Source of the DNA: an uncultured Collinsella sp.
Lineage (GTDB): Bacteria > Actinomycetota > Coriobacteriia > Coriobacteriales > Coriobacteriaceae
Direction: 5' to 3'
Assembly: GCA_934654795.1 (NCBI GenBank)
Contig: CAKUGT010000001.1
Coordinates: 1 to 64,000 of the forward strand
DNA length: 64,000 bases
A model generated the notes under the pieces. It made no database searches. It was not told the DNA's origin and was given only the letters and a program-made list of their open reading frames with translations. Positions 33,733-40,845 of this stretch are shown one piece after another (position 1 is the first letter of the stretch; the number at the start of each line of letters is the position of its first letter). Both the position numbers and the translations under genes were made by a program.

Positions 33733-33802
33733 TGCAAAAAGTTGTGCACCAGCATCCAAAGATGTCGAAAAATGTCGTTTTTGGATGCTGGTGTACACGT
33801 TT
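33733..33802. repeat. Long hairpin repeat B, copy 1
   Basis: CACCAGCATCCAAA (33747-33760) is inverted at 33780-33793. The loop holds ATGTCGAAAAATGTCG, the direct repeat conserved in copies 2 (38135) and 3 (40404). Arms differ between copies but keep pairing. Confidence 0.85.
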
Positions 33803-33821
33803 AGGGCGATGTTGCTCCCTG

Positions 33822-34706
33822 CTATCTGATGGCTTGGACGGCAAGTGCATTCAACACGCGCTCCGCGCTGGCGTCGATCAGAATGCTGCGATCGGCGATT
33901 TCTGCCGGAGCGACTGCCTCGCCAAGGTTAACGCATGCGTATGCGGCGCGCTCGTTTTTGGCCGTCATCTGCCAAAACGGGTACTTGATTATGACGGGCG
34001 TGTTGCCGCCCACGCCAAGCTCAAAGAACAGAACGCGCATATTGCTGTGGCGGCGCAAAAAGTCCTGGTAGCGATCGGCTGCAGCGTACCAGCCCTTATC
34101 CTGCACAAACGTATCGTCGGCGCGCAGGTTTATCGTAAGCGGGGCACCGCAGTGGGGGCAATGGGGCACAAGCGAAGTCGGGATACGCAGGTCCTGTTGG
34201 GCGGCGACCATATGGCGTACGAGCTCTTCGTTGTCCCAGGTCTCCTGACAGCAGGGCTTGCTGCACTGGAACAGGCCGTAGTCTCCCTGCGTGTAAAAGA
34301 GTCGCTGCTTGTCAAAGCCAGCGCGTTGGAAACAATGGTCCACATTCGTAGTCAGCACAAAGTGGTTGCGGCCATGCACTATGTCCAAGAGTTGTTCGTA
34401 GAGCGGTGTCGGTACGGGGTCGTATCGGTTGCACAGAATATAGCGGCTCCAAAACGCCCAGTATTCCTCGAGCGAGTCATAGGGGTAGAAACCTCCGGAG
34501 TACATGTCGGTAAAGCCGTAGCGTGCGGCGAAGTCGCCAAAGAGTTTCTCGAAGCGCTCTCCCGCGTAGGCGTAGCCAGCCGCGGTGGAAAGACCCGCGC
34601 CGGCGCCGATTATCACGGCGTCGGATGCATCGAGTGCGGCTCGGAGCTTAGCGATCTGCTTGGAGAAGGTCGCGGTAGATTGACTCGTCAGACGCGAGAA
34701 AAACAT
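33822..34706 (-). CDS. Class M sirtuin (SirTM-like protein ADP-ribosyltransferase)
   Basis: A 294-residue Sir2-fold protein. The NAD site reads VIIGAGAGLSTAAGY near residue 31, TTNVDHCFQRAGF near 118 and YTQGDYGLFQC near 138. Zinc cysteines are CSKPC and CPHC; ELGVGGNTPVIIKYPFW lies in the C-terminal Rossmann half. The usual catalytic histidine of sirtuins is glutamine here (TQGDY), as in class M enzymes that ADP-ribosylate proteins rather than deacetylate. Its 5' end overlaps the zinc macrodomain gene by 59 bases, so the two are translationally coupled. AAGGTGAT precedes the ATG at 34706. Confidence 0.85.
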   Translation of the reverse strand: MFFSRLTSQSTATFSKQIAKLRAALDASDAVIIGAGAGLSTAAGYAYAGERFEKLFGDFAARYGFTDMYSGGFYPYDSLEEYWAFWSRYILCNRYDPVPTPLYEQLLDIVHGRNHFVLTTNVDHCFQRAGFDKQRLFYTQGDYGLFQCSKPCCQETWDNEELVRHMVAAQQDLRIPTSLVPHCPHCGAPLTINLRADDTFVQDKGWYAAADRYQDFLRRHSNMRVLFFELGVGGNTPVIIKYPFWQMTAKNERAAYACVNLGEAVAPAEIADRSILIDASAERVLNALAVQAIR

Positions 34707-35433
34707 TGAAGATCACCTTAAGGTTGGGGTCGTTATGGTCTAGATGATGACGAACGGCATCGATGGCAACGCGCGCGGCGGCTTGTTGGGGATAGCCAAA
34801 GACGCCCGTCGAAATGCAGCAGAAGGCAAGCGTGTCGAGCTTTCGGCTCGTCGCTTCTTCCAGGCAGCTGGTGTAGCAACGGCGCAGTAGCAGTTCCTCG
34901 CGCGGGCCAGGCTTATGGTTGGGCACGATGGGACCGACGGTGTGGAAGATATGGCTGCTGGGCAGGTTAAAGGCTGGCGTGACCTTGACGCATGCGGTCG
35001 GTTCCTCATGCCCCTGTTTACACATGAGGCTGGCGCACGTCAGGCGCAGCTGCATGCCGGCGTATGTGTGGATGGCATTGTCGATGCAGTGGTGTCCCGG
35101 CACAAAACAGCCGAGCATTTGGCTGTTGGCGGCGTTGACGATGGCGTCGGCCTTAAGCAGCGTGATGTCGCCACGCCAGACGGCAATGCGATTGCAGTAG
35201 GGAAGCGTGCCGGCATCGGTTGCGCCGCCGCGCTCAACAAGCCGCCGCTGCAAGTAGGCATCCTGGATATCGAGCACCTCTGTCGCGAGCGCTTCGGGCG
35301 ACCGCACGTTCATAAGGGCCCTGAGCAAATCACGCTGCTCGCCGGCTCCGGCGGGAACGGCAATGCCGCGTCCGTCCGCTCGCTCGTTGAGCAATGCATT
35401 GATAAGCCAAATACGACGCTCGGCTTGATTCAT
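34648..35433 (-). CDS. Zinc macrodomain protein (protein-ADP-ribose hydrolase)
   Basis: A 261-residue protein; the start at 35433 follows an excellent AGGAGGT. An N-terminal helical region of about 80 residues precedes a macrodomain: VWRGDITLLKADAIVNAANS, then LGCFVPGHHCIDNAIH with the Cys-x4-His-x-Cys zinc site near 109-116. HTVGPIVP and FCCISTGVFGYP (ADP-ribose diphosphate loop) come later. Zinc-containing macrodomains linked to class M sirtuins remove the ADP-ribose the sirtuin adds. The sirtuin gene follows with overlap. The lipoyl-carrier GcvH-L and LplA2 genes known from many SirTM operons are not present here. Confidence 0.88.
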   Translation of the reverse strand: MNQAERRIWLINALLNERADGRGIAVPAGAGEQRDLLRALMNVRSPEALATEVLDIQDAYLQRRLVERGGATDAGTLPYCNRIAVWRGDITLLKADAIVNAANSQMLGCFVPGHHCIDNAIHTYAGMQLRLTCASLMCKQGHEEPTACVKVTPAFNLPSSHIFHTVGPIVPNHKPGPREELLLRRCYTSCLEEATSRKLDTLAFCCISTGVFGYPQQAAARVAIDAVRHHLDHNDPNLKVIFNVFLASDESIYRDLLQADR

Positions 35434-35510
35434 GGCTGACCTCCTGTCCAATTGAGTTGGGCGTGTTTGACAGCAGTGTGCAACCCGGACCGCTTCTTCA
35501 AAAGAAGGCA

Positions 35511-35551
35511 CAAAAAGGTAAGCGCCGTGGAGCGGTATGCCCCACGGCGCT
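35511..35551 (-). terminator. Terminator of the HxlR gene
   Basis: AGCGCCGTGG (35521-35530) is inverted at 35542-35551. On the minus strand it is followed by TTACCTTTTTGTG. It separates the HxlR gene from the macrodomain gene. Confidence 0.75.
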
Positions 35552-35574
35552 CAATTTGCAAAAGCCCGTAGCTG

Positions 35575-35907
35575 CTAGGAGCTTCGCACAAGCTGCTGGT
35601 AGTCGGTGCCCCATTCCACAAGAGAATCGATGATGGGCATAAGGCTTTGACCCAGCTCGCTCAGCGCGTATTCGGTACGGATGGGCGTTTCGGGAATGAC
35701 GGTGCGCGTGATAAGTCCCGCGGCATCCATTTCCTTTAGGTTTGACGAGAGCACCTTTTGACTGATGCCGGGAATAGAGCGATGTAGCGCGTTGAAGCCC
35801 AGGGGCTGCTCAATGAGCTGCTGGATGATATAGATTTTCCACTTGTTGCCAAAGAGCTGAAAACACGTGGCAACAGGGCAGGGAGGCAGTTCTTCTTTGG
35901 TAAGCAT
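35575..35907 (-). CDS. HxlR-family regulator
   Basis: A 110-residue winged-helix protein (CPVATCFQLFGNKWKIYIIQQLIEQPLGFNALHRSIPGISQKVLSSNLKEMDAAGLI), the full HxlR length. Cysteines at residues 10 and 15 resemble the redox- or aldehyde-sensing Cys of HodR/YodB-type members. It is divergent from the ACGX-type peptide/radical SAM operon, and TTACC-N4-GGTAA in the gap is a plausible binding site, so it likely controls that operon. Confidence 0.9.
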   Translation of the reverse strand: MLTKEELPPCPVATCFQLFGNKWKIYIIQQLIEQPLGFNALHRSIPGISQKVLSSNLKEMDAAGLITRTVIPETPIRTEYALSELGQSLMPIIDSLVEWGTDYQQLVRSS

Positions 35908-35970
35908 GGGGACTCCTCAATCGTGTGGACAGCTTACATTTTCGCAGCCGCTATCGCTTGTGGCTACTAC

Positions 35971-36045
35971 TTACCTTTTGGTAACTGGCTAATAGATTGG
36001 TGCCTTCTTTTTGTCGTTGCGCACTTTTTGCATGATGCATATAGA
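35971..36045 (+). promoter_or_regulatory. Operator and promoter of the ACGX peptide operon
   Basis: TTACCTTTTGGTAA (35971-35984) is a perfect short palindrome suited to HxlR. Further downstream TTGCGC (36017-36022), a 17-bp spacer and TATAGA (36040-36045) form a promoter about 60 bp before the peptide gene. Confidence 0.6.
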
Positions 36046-36106
36046 CGCAAAGAGCGTCAAAAACTGGATGGCTTCGCCCGGCCATCCTCGACCGAAAGGA
36101 AATGCC

Positions 36107-36307
36107 ATGTCCGAGAATCTCGAGAACGTCGCCGCTTTTGCCTCCTGCGGTACTGCCGATCCTGCGCCCGCTTGCGGCTCCGCCGACCCCAAGGCCGCTC
36201 CCGCTTGCGGTTCTGCCGATCCGGTGGCCGCTCCTGCCTGCGGCTCTGCTGACCCGGCTGCTGCCCCTGCCTGCGGCACCGCTTGCGGCGCTGCCGACGC
36301 TCAGTAA
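36107..36307 (+). CDS. ACGX-repeat peptide (RiPP-type precursor)
   Basis: A 66-residue peptide, AAAGGA upstream of the ATG at 36107. A short leader MSENLENVAAFA is followed by a Cys-Gly array: SCGTADPAP, then ACGSADP three times separated by KAAP/VAAP/AAAP, and ACGTACGAADAQ. Six cysteines, each in an xCGx setting, and almost no bulky residues. This matches the repeat peptides Haft and co-workers associated with the ACGX radical SAM system. It lies upstream of the flavin/ferredoxin gene (24 bp) and the radical SAM gene. Thioether or other Cys modification is inferred; the mature product is unknown. Confidence 0.85.
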   Translation: MSENLENVAAFASCGTADPAPACGSADPKAAPACGSADPVAAPACGSADPAAAPACGTACGAADAQ

Positions 36308-36331
36308 GCAATCGCTAGGAAGGGACTCGTA

Positions 36332-36952
36332 ATGGATGCTCAGACTTGCCTCAAAAAGATGCAGCTTGCCGGGACGCTCTCCCTGGCAACCGTGGACGAG
36401 AGTGGCGCGCCGCAAATTCGCTGCGTGAGCGCTGTCCATTACGAGCCCCGTGCTATCTACTTTCTCACGGCGCGTGGCAAGGAGATGGCTCGTCAGCTTA
36501 TGGCCGACGGGCGTGTCCAAACGCTCGTCCACACGCGATTTAACGAGATGATCCGCATGTCCGGCGTTGCCACCCCCGTCTCGGATCCCGAGCAAGTTCA
36601 CTGGCGCGACGTGATTTACGCCGAGCAGCCGTATCTTGCTAACGTTTATCCCGGTGATACGCGCGAGATCAACATCATCTTTAAGGTTGAGAACATAGTG
36701 CTCGACTACTTTAACCTGGGAGTTCATCCCATCGAGCGCGCGGTCTATACCTTGGACGAGGGCACGGCGCCCGCGCCTGCCAAGGGTTTTCACATCGATG
36801 CCGATGCGTGTATCGGTTGCGGCACCTGCCTTGAGCACTGCCCGCAGAAGTGCATCGAGCCGGGAGACGCCTATCGTATAGAGCCCGAGCACTGCCTGCA
36901 TTGCGGCGCCTGTGCCGAGAATTGCCCCGTCGGCGCCGTTACGCGCCTGTAG
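36332..36952 (+). CDS. Pyridoxamine-oxidase-fold flavoprotein fused to 2[4Fe-4S] ferredoxin
   Basis: A 206-residue fusion. Residues 1-135 form the split-barrel FMN-binding fold (LAGTLSLATVDESGAPQIRCVSAVHYEPRAIYFLT, ARQLMADGRVQTLVH). The C-terminal 55 residues carry two ferredoxin motifs, CIGCGTCLEHCP and CLHCGACAENCP. It could pass electrons between a flavin and the radical SAM enzyme, which needs a reductant, or act on the peptide directly. AGGAAGGG precedes the ATG. It sits between the peptide and the radical SAM gene in one operon. Confidence 0.85.
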   Translation: MDAQTCLKKMQLAGTLSLATVDESGAPQIRCVSAVHYEPRAIYFLTARGKEMARQLMADGRVQTLVHTRFNEMIRMSGVATPVSDPEQVHWRDVIYAEQPYLANVYPGDTREINIIFKVENIVLDYFNLGVHPIERAVYTLDEGTAPAPAKGFHIDADACIGCGTCLEHCPQKCIEPGDAYRIEPEHCLHCGACAENCPVGAVTRL

Positions 36953-36998
36953 CCCAAATACCGTCATCAGTTTCAACATCGACCAAGGGAGTCCCACG

Positions 36999-38045
36999 AT
37001 GCAAAAGCCTGCGTTTGCCTTCCAATGGCATATTACGGATGAATGCGATCAGCGTTGCAAGCATTGCTATATTTTTGCCAACGGTGCCTGCGCCGGTTTT
37101 AAGCGCATGCCGTGGGAACAAATGGTCCAGGTCGTCGACCAGGCCAAGGCGCTCTGCGAGCGCATCGGTCGTCAGCCGTACTTTTACGTTACGGGCGGCG
37201 ACCCCATTCTTCATCCCGATTTTTGGCGCCTTGCCGAGCTCCTGCACGAGCGCGGTTTCATGTGGTGCGTGATGGGCAATCCGTTCCATCTGACCGACGA
37301 GGTCTGTGCTCGCATGAAAGAGCTGGGTTGTCGCAAATACCAGCTCTCGCTTGATGGACTCGAGGCAACGCACGATTACTTCCGTAAACCCGGCTCGTTT
37401 GCCGAGACCATGCGTGCTATCGGTTGTCTTAAGCGCGCAGGTATCTGGGTTGCCGTCATGAACACGGTATCGAGCATGAATGCTGCCGAGTTGCCGCAGC
37501 TCATCGATCTGGTGGCAAGCCTCGAGGTCGACGTGTTCGCCTTTGGGCGCTACTGCCCCACGTCGGGCCAAAAGCGTGACGAGTTCCATTTGGAACCGCT
37601 GAAGTATCGCGATGTGCTGCTGGCCGCGCAGGAGCGCATGGAGTTCCATCAGGCGGCGGGCTGCAAGACGTTCTTCCAGCTCAAGGATCACCTGTGGACG
37701 CTGCTTTTGTGGGAGCAGGGTAAGTTCACCATTCCCGAGGACGCCAAGCCCGGCATGATCTATGACGGCTGCCATTGCGGCACGGGGCATATGACGGTGC
37801 TGCCTACGGGCGACGTCTATGCGTGTCGCCGCATGGAGAGCAAGGTGGGCAACGTTGCCGAAAACTCGCTGGAAGAGCTCTTCTTCTCTCCGCAAATGGA
37901 AGCCAAGCGCGACTTTAAAAAGTTCAAGAAGTGCTCCAAATGCGAACTTTTTGGCTGGTGCCGCGGCTGCCCCGCTGTGACGTATGGTTACACAGGCGAT
38001 ATGTATGAAGCCGATCCTCAGTGCTGGAAAGAGATCGAGGAATAG
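36999..38045 (+). CDS. Radical SAM/SPASM peptide maturase, ACGX type
   Basis: A 348-residue enzyme; the ATG at 36999 follows AAGGGAG. The radical SAM cluster motif is CDQRCKHC at residues 16-23, with YVTGGDPILHP as the GGE-type SAM site. The C-terminal SPASM domain (from CHCGTGHMTVLPTGDVYACRRM to CSKCELFGWCRGCP) binds auxiliary [4Fe-4S] clusters, as in thioether-forming and other peptide-modifying enzymes. Length and motif layout fit the radical SAM protein that travels with ACGX-repeat peptides. It should modify the Cys residues of the peptide encoded at 36107. No transporter or protease is adjacent. Confidence 0.85.
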   Translation: MQKPAFAFQWHITDECDQRCKHCYIFANGACAGFKRMPWEQMVQVVDQAKALCERIGRQPYFYVTGGDPILHPDFWRLAELLHERGFMWCVMGNPFHLTDEVCARMKELGCRKYQLSLDGLEATHDYFRKPGSFAETMRAIGCLKRAGIWVAVMNTVSSMNAAELPQLIDLVASLEVDVFAFGRYCPTSGQKRDEFHLEPLKYRDVLLAAQERMEFHQAAGCKTFFQLKDHLWTLLLWEQGKFTIPEDAKPGMIYDGCHCGTGHMTVLPTGDVYACRRMESKVGNVAENSLEELFFSPQMEAKRDFKKFKKCSKCELFGWCRGCPAVTYGYTGDMYEADPQCWKEIEE

Positions 38046-38069
38046 GATCGCCGTGTCATCGGGTAGCCG

Positions 38070-38113
38070 TTGGGGACGTTCTTTAACGACTATTCATTTA
38101 AGTACGTCCCCAA
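38070..38113. repeat. Long hairpin repeat A, copy 1
   Basis: TTGGGGACGT (38070-38079) is inverted at 38104-38113; the loop ends CATTTAAGT. Related copies: 40363 (half), 40498, 50578 and 63920. It is followed by GGTTGTGAGGGACCCACG and repeat B. Confidence 0.85.
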
Positions 38114-38134
38114 TGAGTGGTTGTGAGGGACCCA

Positions 38135-38217
38135 CGCAAAAAGCTGTACGCCAGCATCCTAAGATGTCGAAAAATGTCGACTTTGGATGCTGACATACAC
38201 GTTTGGGTTCGGCGGGG
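38135..38217. repeat. Long hairpin repeat B, copy 2
   Basis: CAGCATCCTAAG (38152-38163) pairs with CTTTGGATGCTG (38181-38192), one mismatch. The loop ATGTCGAAAAATGTCGA is identical to copy 3. The tail GTTTGGGTTCGGCGGGG is also shared with copy 3. Confidence 0.85.
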
Positions 38218-38219
38218 GA

Positions 38220-38486
38220 CTAGGCAATCATTGCATCGAGCGTAATGAGCTCCCTGATCCGCTCTGTGCGTGTCTGCCCATGACGCTTTGCCTTTGCGTC
38301 AAACGCCTCAAGAACCGATTCACCCACACGTGCCGACAAAACAACGCTCGGCTCATCGGAGATCGGCGGCCTCCCTAACTTGATGGTGCGGCCCTTTGGC
38401 CACTCATCTTTTTCGTATGCCTCTGCTGCTTTTTCCAGCTCTCCGGGAGCAAATCCCATCATCTCCTCGAGCTGCTTAGCGTCCAT
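38220..38486 (-). CDS. Probable antitoxin, ribbon-helix-helix type
   Basis: An 88-residue protein; the ATG at 38486 follows AGGAGG. It has an acidic helical front (AKQLEEMMGFAPGELEKAAEAYEKDEWP), GRPPISDEPSVVLSARVGESVLEAFDAKAKRHGQTRTERIRELI at the end, which looks like a CopG/MetJ ribbon-helix-helix. It starts 8 bases after the stop of the preceding small gene. Small basic toxin first and RHH antitoxin second is the BrnT/BrnA-type order. Antitoxin role is inferred. Confidence 0.7.
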   Translation of the reverse strand: MDAKQLEEMMGFAPGELEKAAEAYEKDEWPKGRTIKLGRPPISDEPSVVLSARVGESVLEAFDAKAKRHGQTRTERIRELITLDAMIA

Positions 38487-38494
38487 AGCGCCTC

Positions 38495-38761
38495 CTATCG
38501 ATCGACCCCGATTTCCCTGAGCACCTTGCGCGTAGGAGGGACAAGGGCGTGGTAAATGATGTAGCCATCTCGATCGGGGCAATATCGAGCGATGAGTTCC
38601 ATGAGACGGCTTCTTCCATCAAGTCCAACGAGAACGTAATCGATACCTCCATTTTCAAGATCACGCCTGAACCATGCGAAAGCGGAGTTCCAGGCGCATG
38701 TAATATCCGTCTCCGTCAGCCCGTGCTTGAGGGCATGGGGGTGGATTGCGATGAGCTCCAT
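38495..38761 (-). CDS. Probable toxin of a type II toxin-antitoxin pair
   Basis: An 88-residue protein; the ATG at 38761 is preceded by GAGAGG, while an upstream TTG at 38797 overlaps the operator-like sequence. It reads MELIAIHPHALKHGLTETDI, then LVGLDGRSRLMELIARYCPDRDGYIIYHALVPPTRKVLREIG. The compact beta-rich form with H, R and a C-terminal TRKVLREIG resembles BrnT/RelE-fold toxins, but the family could not be fixed. The paired antitoxin gene follows at 8 bases. Confidence 0.6.
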   Translation of the reverse strand: MELIAIHPHALKHGLTETDITCAWNSAFAWFRRDLENGGIDYVLVGLDGRSRLMELIARYCPDRDGYIIYHALVPPTRKVLREIGVDR

Positions 38762-38776
38762 AAGGGCCTCTCTTTT

Positions 38777-38794
38777 TGTATACAGTTTTGTAGA
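38777..38794. promoter_or_regulatory. Operator-like site before the toxin gene
   Basis: GTATACAGTTTTGTAGAC carries two GTATAC-like half-sites in an AT-rich stretch just upstream of the toxin start on the minus strand, the position where RHH antitoxins usually bind. Confidence 0.4.
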
Positions 38795-38818
38795 CAAAAA
38801 TGCAAGCAGTTAATAGGG

Positions 38819-40105
38819 TTAAGCGGCCTGTTTTGATTGGACTTCTCGATGTGAAATTGGCACCGGAGGCTCCAGCACTTCTTCGCTTCTCAGCTCGGAA
38901 TGTGAGCGTCCGTTGAACTCCCAGAGGGGAGCGTCTTCATAGATTATCGAGAGGAGCTTGGAGACCTCGGGTGTTTTCTTGCGTTCATAAAGCTCGGGTC
39001 GTACGACAATCAATAAGAAAGCTGCGTCTTCGGCAATTTGCTGGGCTGTCGGCATACCGTTGAGTCCAACGGAACGCAAGAGCTTTGTCATGATGAAATC
39101 GAACTCATCTTCTCTTGCATGGAAATCAGATGCCTTGAGCTCAGGGTCTCTCAGGACGTACTGCTTGAGTCGTTCGACAGATCGACTGCACTTTATATGC
39201 CCGCAGATGACTTCGTCATAGCTGAGCCTTCTGATTGGAAGACGTTCGTGACCGGCGAAGATGGCTGCTACTCTGATGCCAACGCGCCGTTCGCGCAGCG
39301 CGCGCATCTCACCGGTGTATTCGCTGCGCCGTTCATATTTTCGATAGGAGTATCCGTAGTCATCATAGTAATAAGGGGCTTCATCAACAGCGTCATCGAG
39401 CTCTGGCGCTATGAGATAGAGTTTTCTATCTCTGGATATAATGCAGGGATTGTCGATTTGTCCCGATTCGTTCCTGATTTGCCAAATAGTCTCATTTATC
39501 TCAAATCTCGAGACTGGATTGGGGGCACAGGAGTTGTAGAGCTCAATAAGTTCATCGAGTGAAATGATTCCACAGGCATCTGTGTAGGCGCGGGCGAAGC
39601 GCCGTACTTCTTGATTTGATTCAAGCACACGGCGCTCCCAAGCATCCAAAGTGTCCTGCGGACTTCGATAGCGGGCATGACGATCGATGCGCAACGCGCT
39701 CCAATGGTTATCCGCGGCAACGTTCATCAGATCTAAGCGCAGATCTTTGTCGGCGATGTGAGCGAGCGACTGATAGTGTTCCAGATCAAGCTCCGGTCGA
39801 AAACCCATGTCTTCCGGAACAATTCGTGCGAGCTTTATGCAACGCTTGAGATAAGTCGGGCCCAGGCTTGGGCTAAAGTGCTGCTTGAGGTGGCAAGCGA
39901 TGGGCGAGAGTAAGCCATTGAGATTGGAGATGGGGTATCCGGCAATCTCTTGCTCGAGACGGCGCCCGATGAGCAGAGCCCCTTCCGAGGAGGTCTCATG
40001 GTTGATACCTTTCTGGCCGAGGTGTTTGGCCTCGACAATCCTGCTGATATCTGAGCAGGTGTTTGAAATAATGTCGGGTGAAAGGGTTGGAATCTTTTTT
40101 GCCAT
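38819..40105 (-). CDS. Uncharacterised 428-residue protein
   Basis: Not recognised. The N-terminal 150 residues are helical (LSPDIISNTCSDISRIVEAKHLGQKGIN, HLKQHFSPSLGPTYLKRCIKLARIV, LDLEHYQSLAHIADKDLRLDLMNVAADNHWSALRID) and loosely recall DUF1016- or ParB-like helical modules that sit near nucleases. The middle has a Tyr-rich acidic stretch (APYYYDDYGYSYRKYERR). No transmembrane segment or clear catalytic motif was seen. The start at 40105 has AGGAG upstream. It stands alone between the toxin-antitoxin pair and hairpin repeats, with more AT-rich codons than its neighbours, consistent with a mobile accessory gene, possibly defence-related. Confidence 0.7.
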   Translation of the reverse strand: MAKKIPTLSPDIISNTCSDISRIVEAKHLGQKGINHETSSEGALLIGRRLEQEIAGYPISNLNGLLSPIACHLKQHFSPSLGPTYLKRCIKLARIVPEDMGFRPELDLEHYQSLAHIADKDLRLDLMNVAADNHWSALRIDRHARYRSPQDTLDAWERRVLESNQEVRRFARAYTDACGIISLDELIELYNSCAPNPVSRFEINETIWQIRNESGQIDNPCIISRDRKLYLIAPELDDAVDEAPYYYDDYGYSYRKYERRSEYTGEMRALRERRVGIRVAAIFAGHERLPIRRLSYDEVICGHIKCSRSVERLKQYVLRDPELKASDFHAREDEFDFIMTKLLRSVGLNGMPTAQQIAEDAAFLLIVVRPELYERKKTPEVSKLLSIIYEDAPLWEFNGRSHSELRSEEVLEPPVPISHREVQSKQAA

Positions 40106-40362
40106 AGCGATGCACTCCTGTGTGACTCACGGATAACGGAAACGTTTGGTTGTGAGTGCCGTTCTTTGATGGCGACGGCGAACAGGAGCGCAGCCTGTCT
40201 GAGATGGACGAGTGCAGTAACCACCGATCTTACTTACCGAGCTCGCTCCAGCGTGTCATTGGGGACCTCCGCGGGATCTCTCGACCAGTCTCATGCCTTG
40301 AGGCGAGTATAGCATATAAGCAAACGTATGTTCTATAAATTTGAGAAACTGAATTCCTACCT

Positions 40363-40391
40363 ACTCATTTAAGTGCGTCCCCAATGAGCGG
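40363..40391. repeat. Repeat A, 3' half only
   Basis: ACTCATTTAAGTGCGTCCCC onward matches the 3' half of repeat A copies at 38070 and 40498; the 5' arm is missing. It is joined to repeat B copy 3 by the same GTTGTGAGGGACCCACG linker as at 38114. The gap 40106-40362 shows nothing else. Confidence 0.75.
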
Positions 40392-40403
40392 TTGTGAGGG
40401 ACC

Positions 40404-40490
40404 CACGCAAAAAAGCTGTACGTCAGCATCCAAAGATGTCGAAAAATGTCGACTTTGGATGCTGACGTACATGTTTGGGTTCGGCGGGGC
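40404..40490. repeat. Long hairpin repeat B, copy 3
   Basis: An 18-bp perfect stem: GTACGTCAGCATCCAAAG (40418-40435) inverted at 40453-40470. The 17-base loop contains ATGTCGA twice. It is flanked by CACGCAAAAAAGCT and GTTTGGGTTCGGCGGGG, as in copy 2. Confidence 0.9.
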
Positions 40491-40497
40491 TAGTTAT

Positions 40498-40541
40498 TTG
40501 GGGACGTTCTTTAACGACTACTCATTTAAGTACGTCCCCAA
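40498..40541. repeat. Long hairpin repeat A, copy 3
   Basis: TTGGGGACGT (40498-40507) is inverted at 40532-40541, with loop TTCTTTAACGACTACTCATT nearly identical to the copy at 38070. It ends 6 bases before the glutaredoxin stop codon on the minus strand and could end that transcript. Confidence 0.85.
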
Positions 40542-40547
40542 TGAGTG

Positions 40548-40793
40548 CTAGAGCAGGTTCTTCTGTACCCACGCGATGATGTCGCTCGACTCGTAGAGCG
40601 GTTTACCGTCGATGAACAGGCAGGGAACCTGGCGTTTTCCTCCGACGGCGATGAGCGTCTGCTCGGCATCGGAATCGGTCGAGATATTGCGTTCGGGAAT
40701 GGTCACGCCGTTATCGGCCAAAAAGCGCTTGACCTTTATGCAATACGGGCAGCCGGTCATAACGTAGAGCGCGAGTTCATGATCAGTAGCCAT
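40548..40793 (-). CDS. Glutaredoxin
   Basis: An 81-residue glutaredoxin with active site TGCPYC near residue 14, a TIPERNIS strand, QVPCLFID with the cis-proline, and ESSDIIAWVQKNL at the end. The start at 40793 follows TTGGAG. It uses a thiol reductant (glutathione, mycothiol or similar; the source here is unknown) to reduce disulfides. It lies 52 bases after the XRE/TipAS regulator gene on the same strand. Confidence 0.92.
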   Translation of the reverse strand: MATDHELALYVMTGCPYCIKVKRFLADNGVTIPERNISTDSDAEQTLIAVGGKRQVPCLFIDGKPLYESSDIIAWVQKNLL

Positions 40794-40845
40794 GGTGTCT
40801 CCAATCGGTTGAGGTTTCGGTTGAGATACCCAAAGCCGCCGTGGT

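Noticed and set aside
32349-33755. A 468-residue minus-strand frame over the dus gene and the exporter end.
   Set aside because: Overlaps two recognised genes in antisense and has no domain or ribosome site.
36107-36307. Reading the Cys-Gly repeats as a DNA-level tandem repeat or CRISPR-like array.
   Set aside because: Repeats are in phase with a good start and stop, codons vary between units, and the gene sits in a radical SAM operon, so selection is on the peptide.
33733-40490. Treating the hairpin repeats as a CRISPR array.
   Set aside because: Copies are kilobases apart with no regular spacers, and no cas genes are present.
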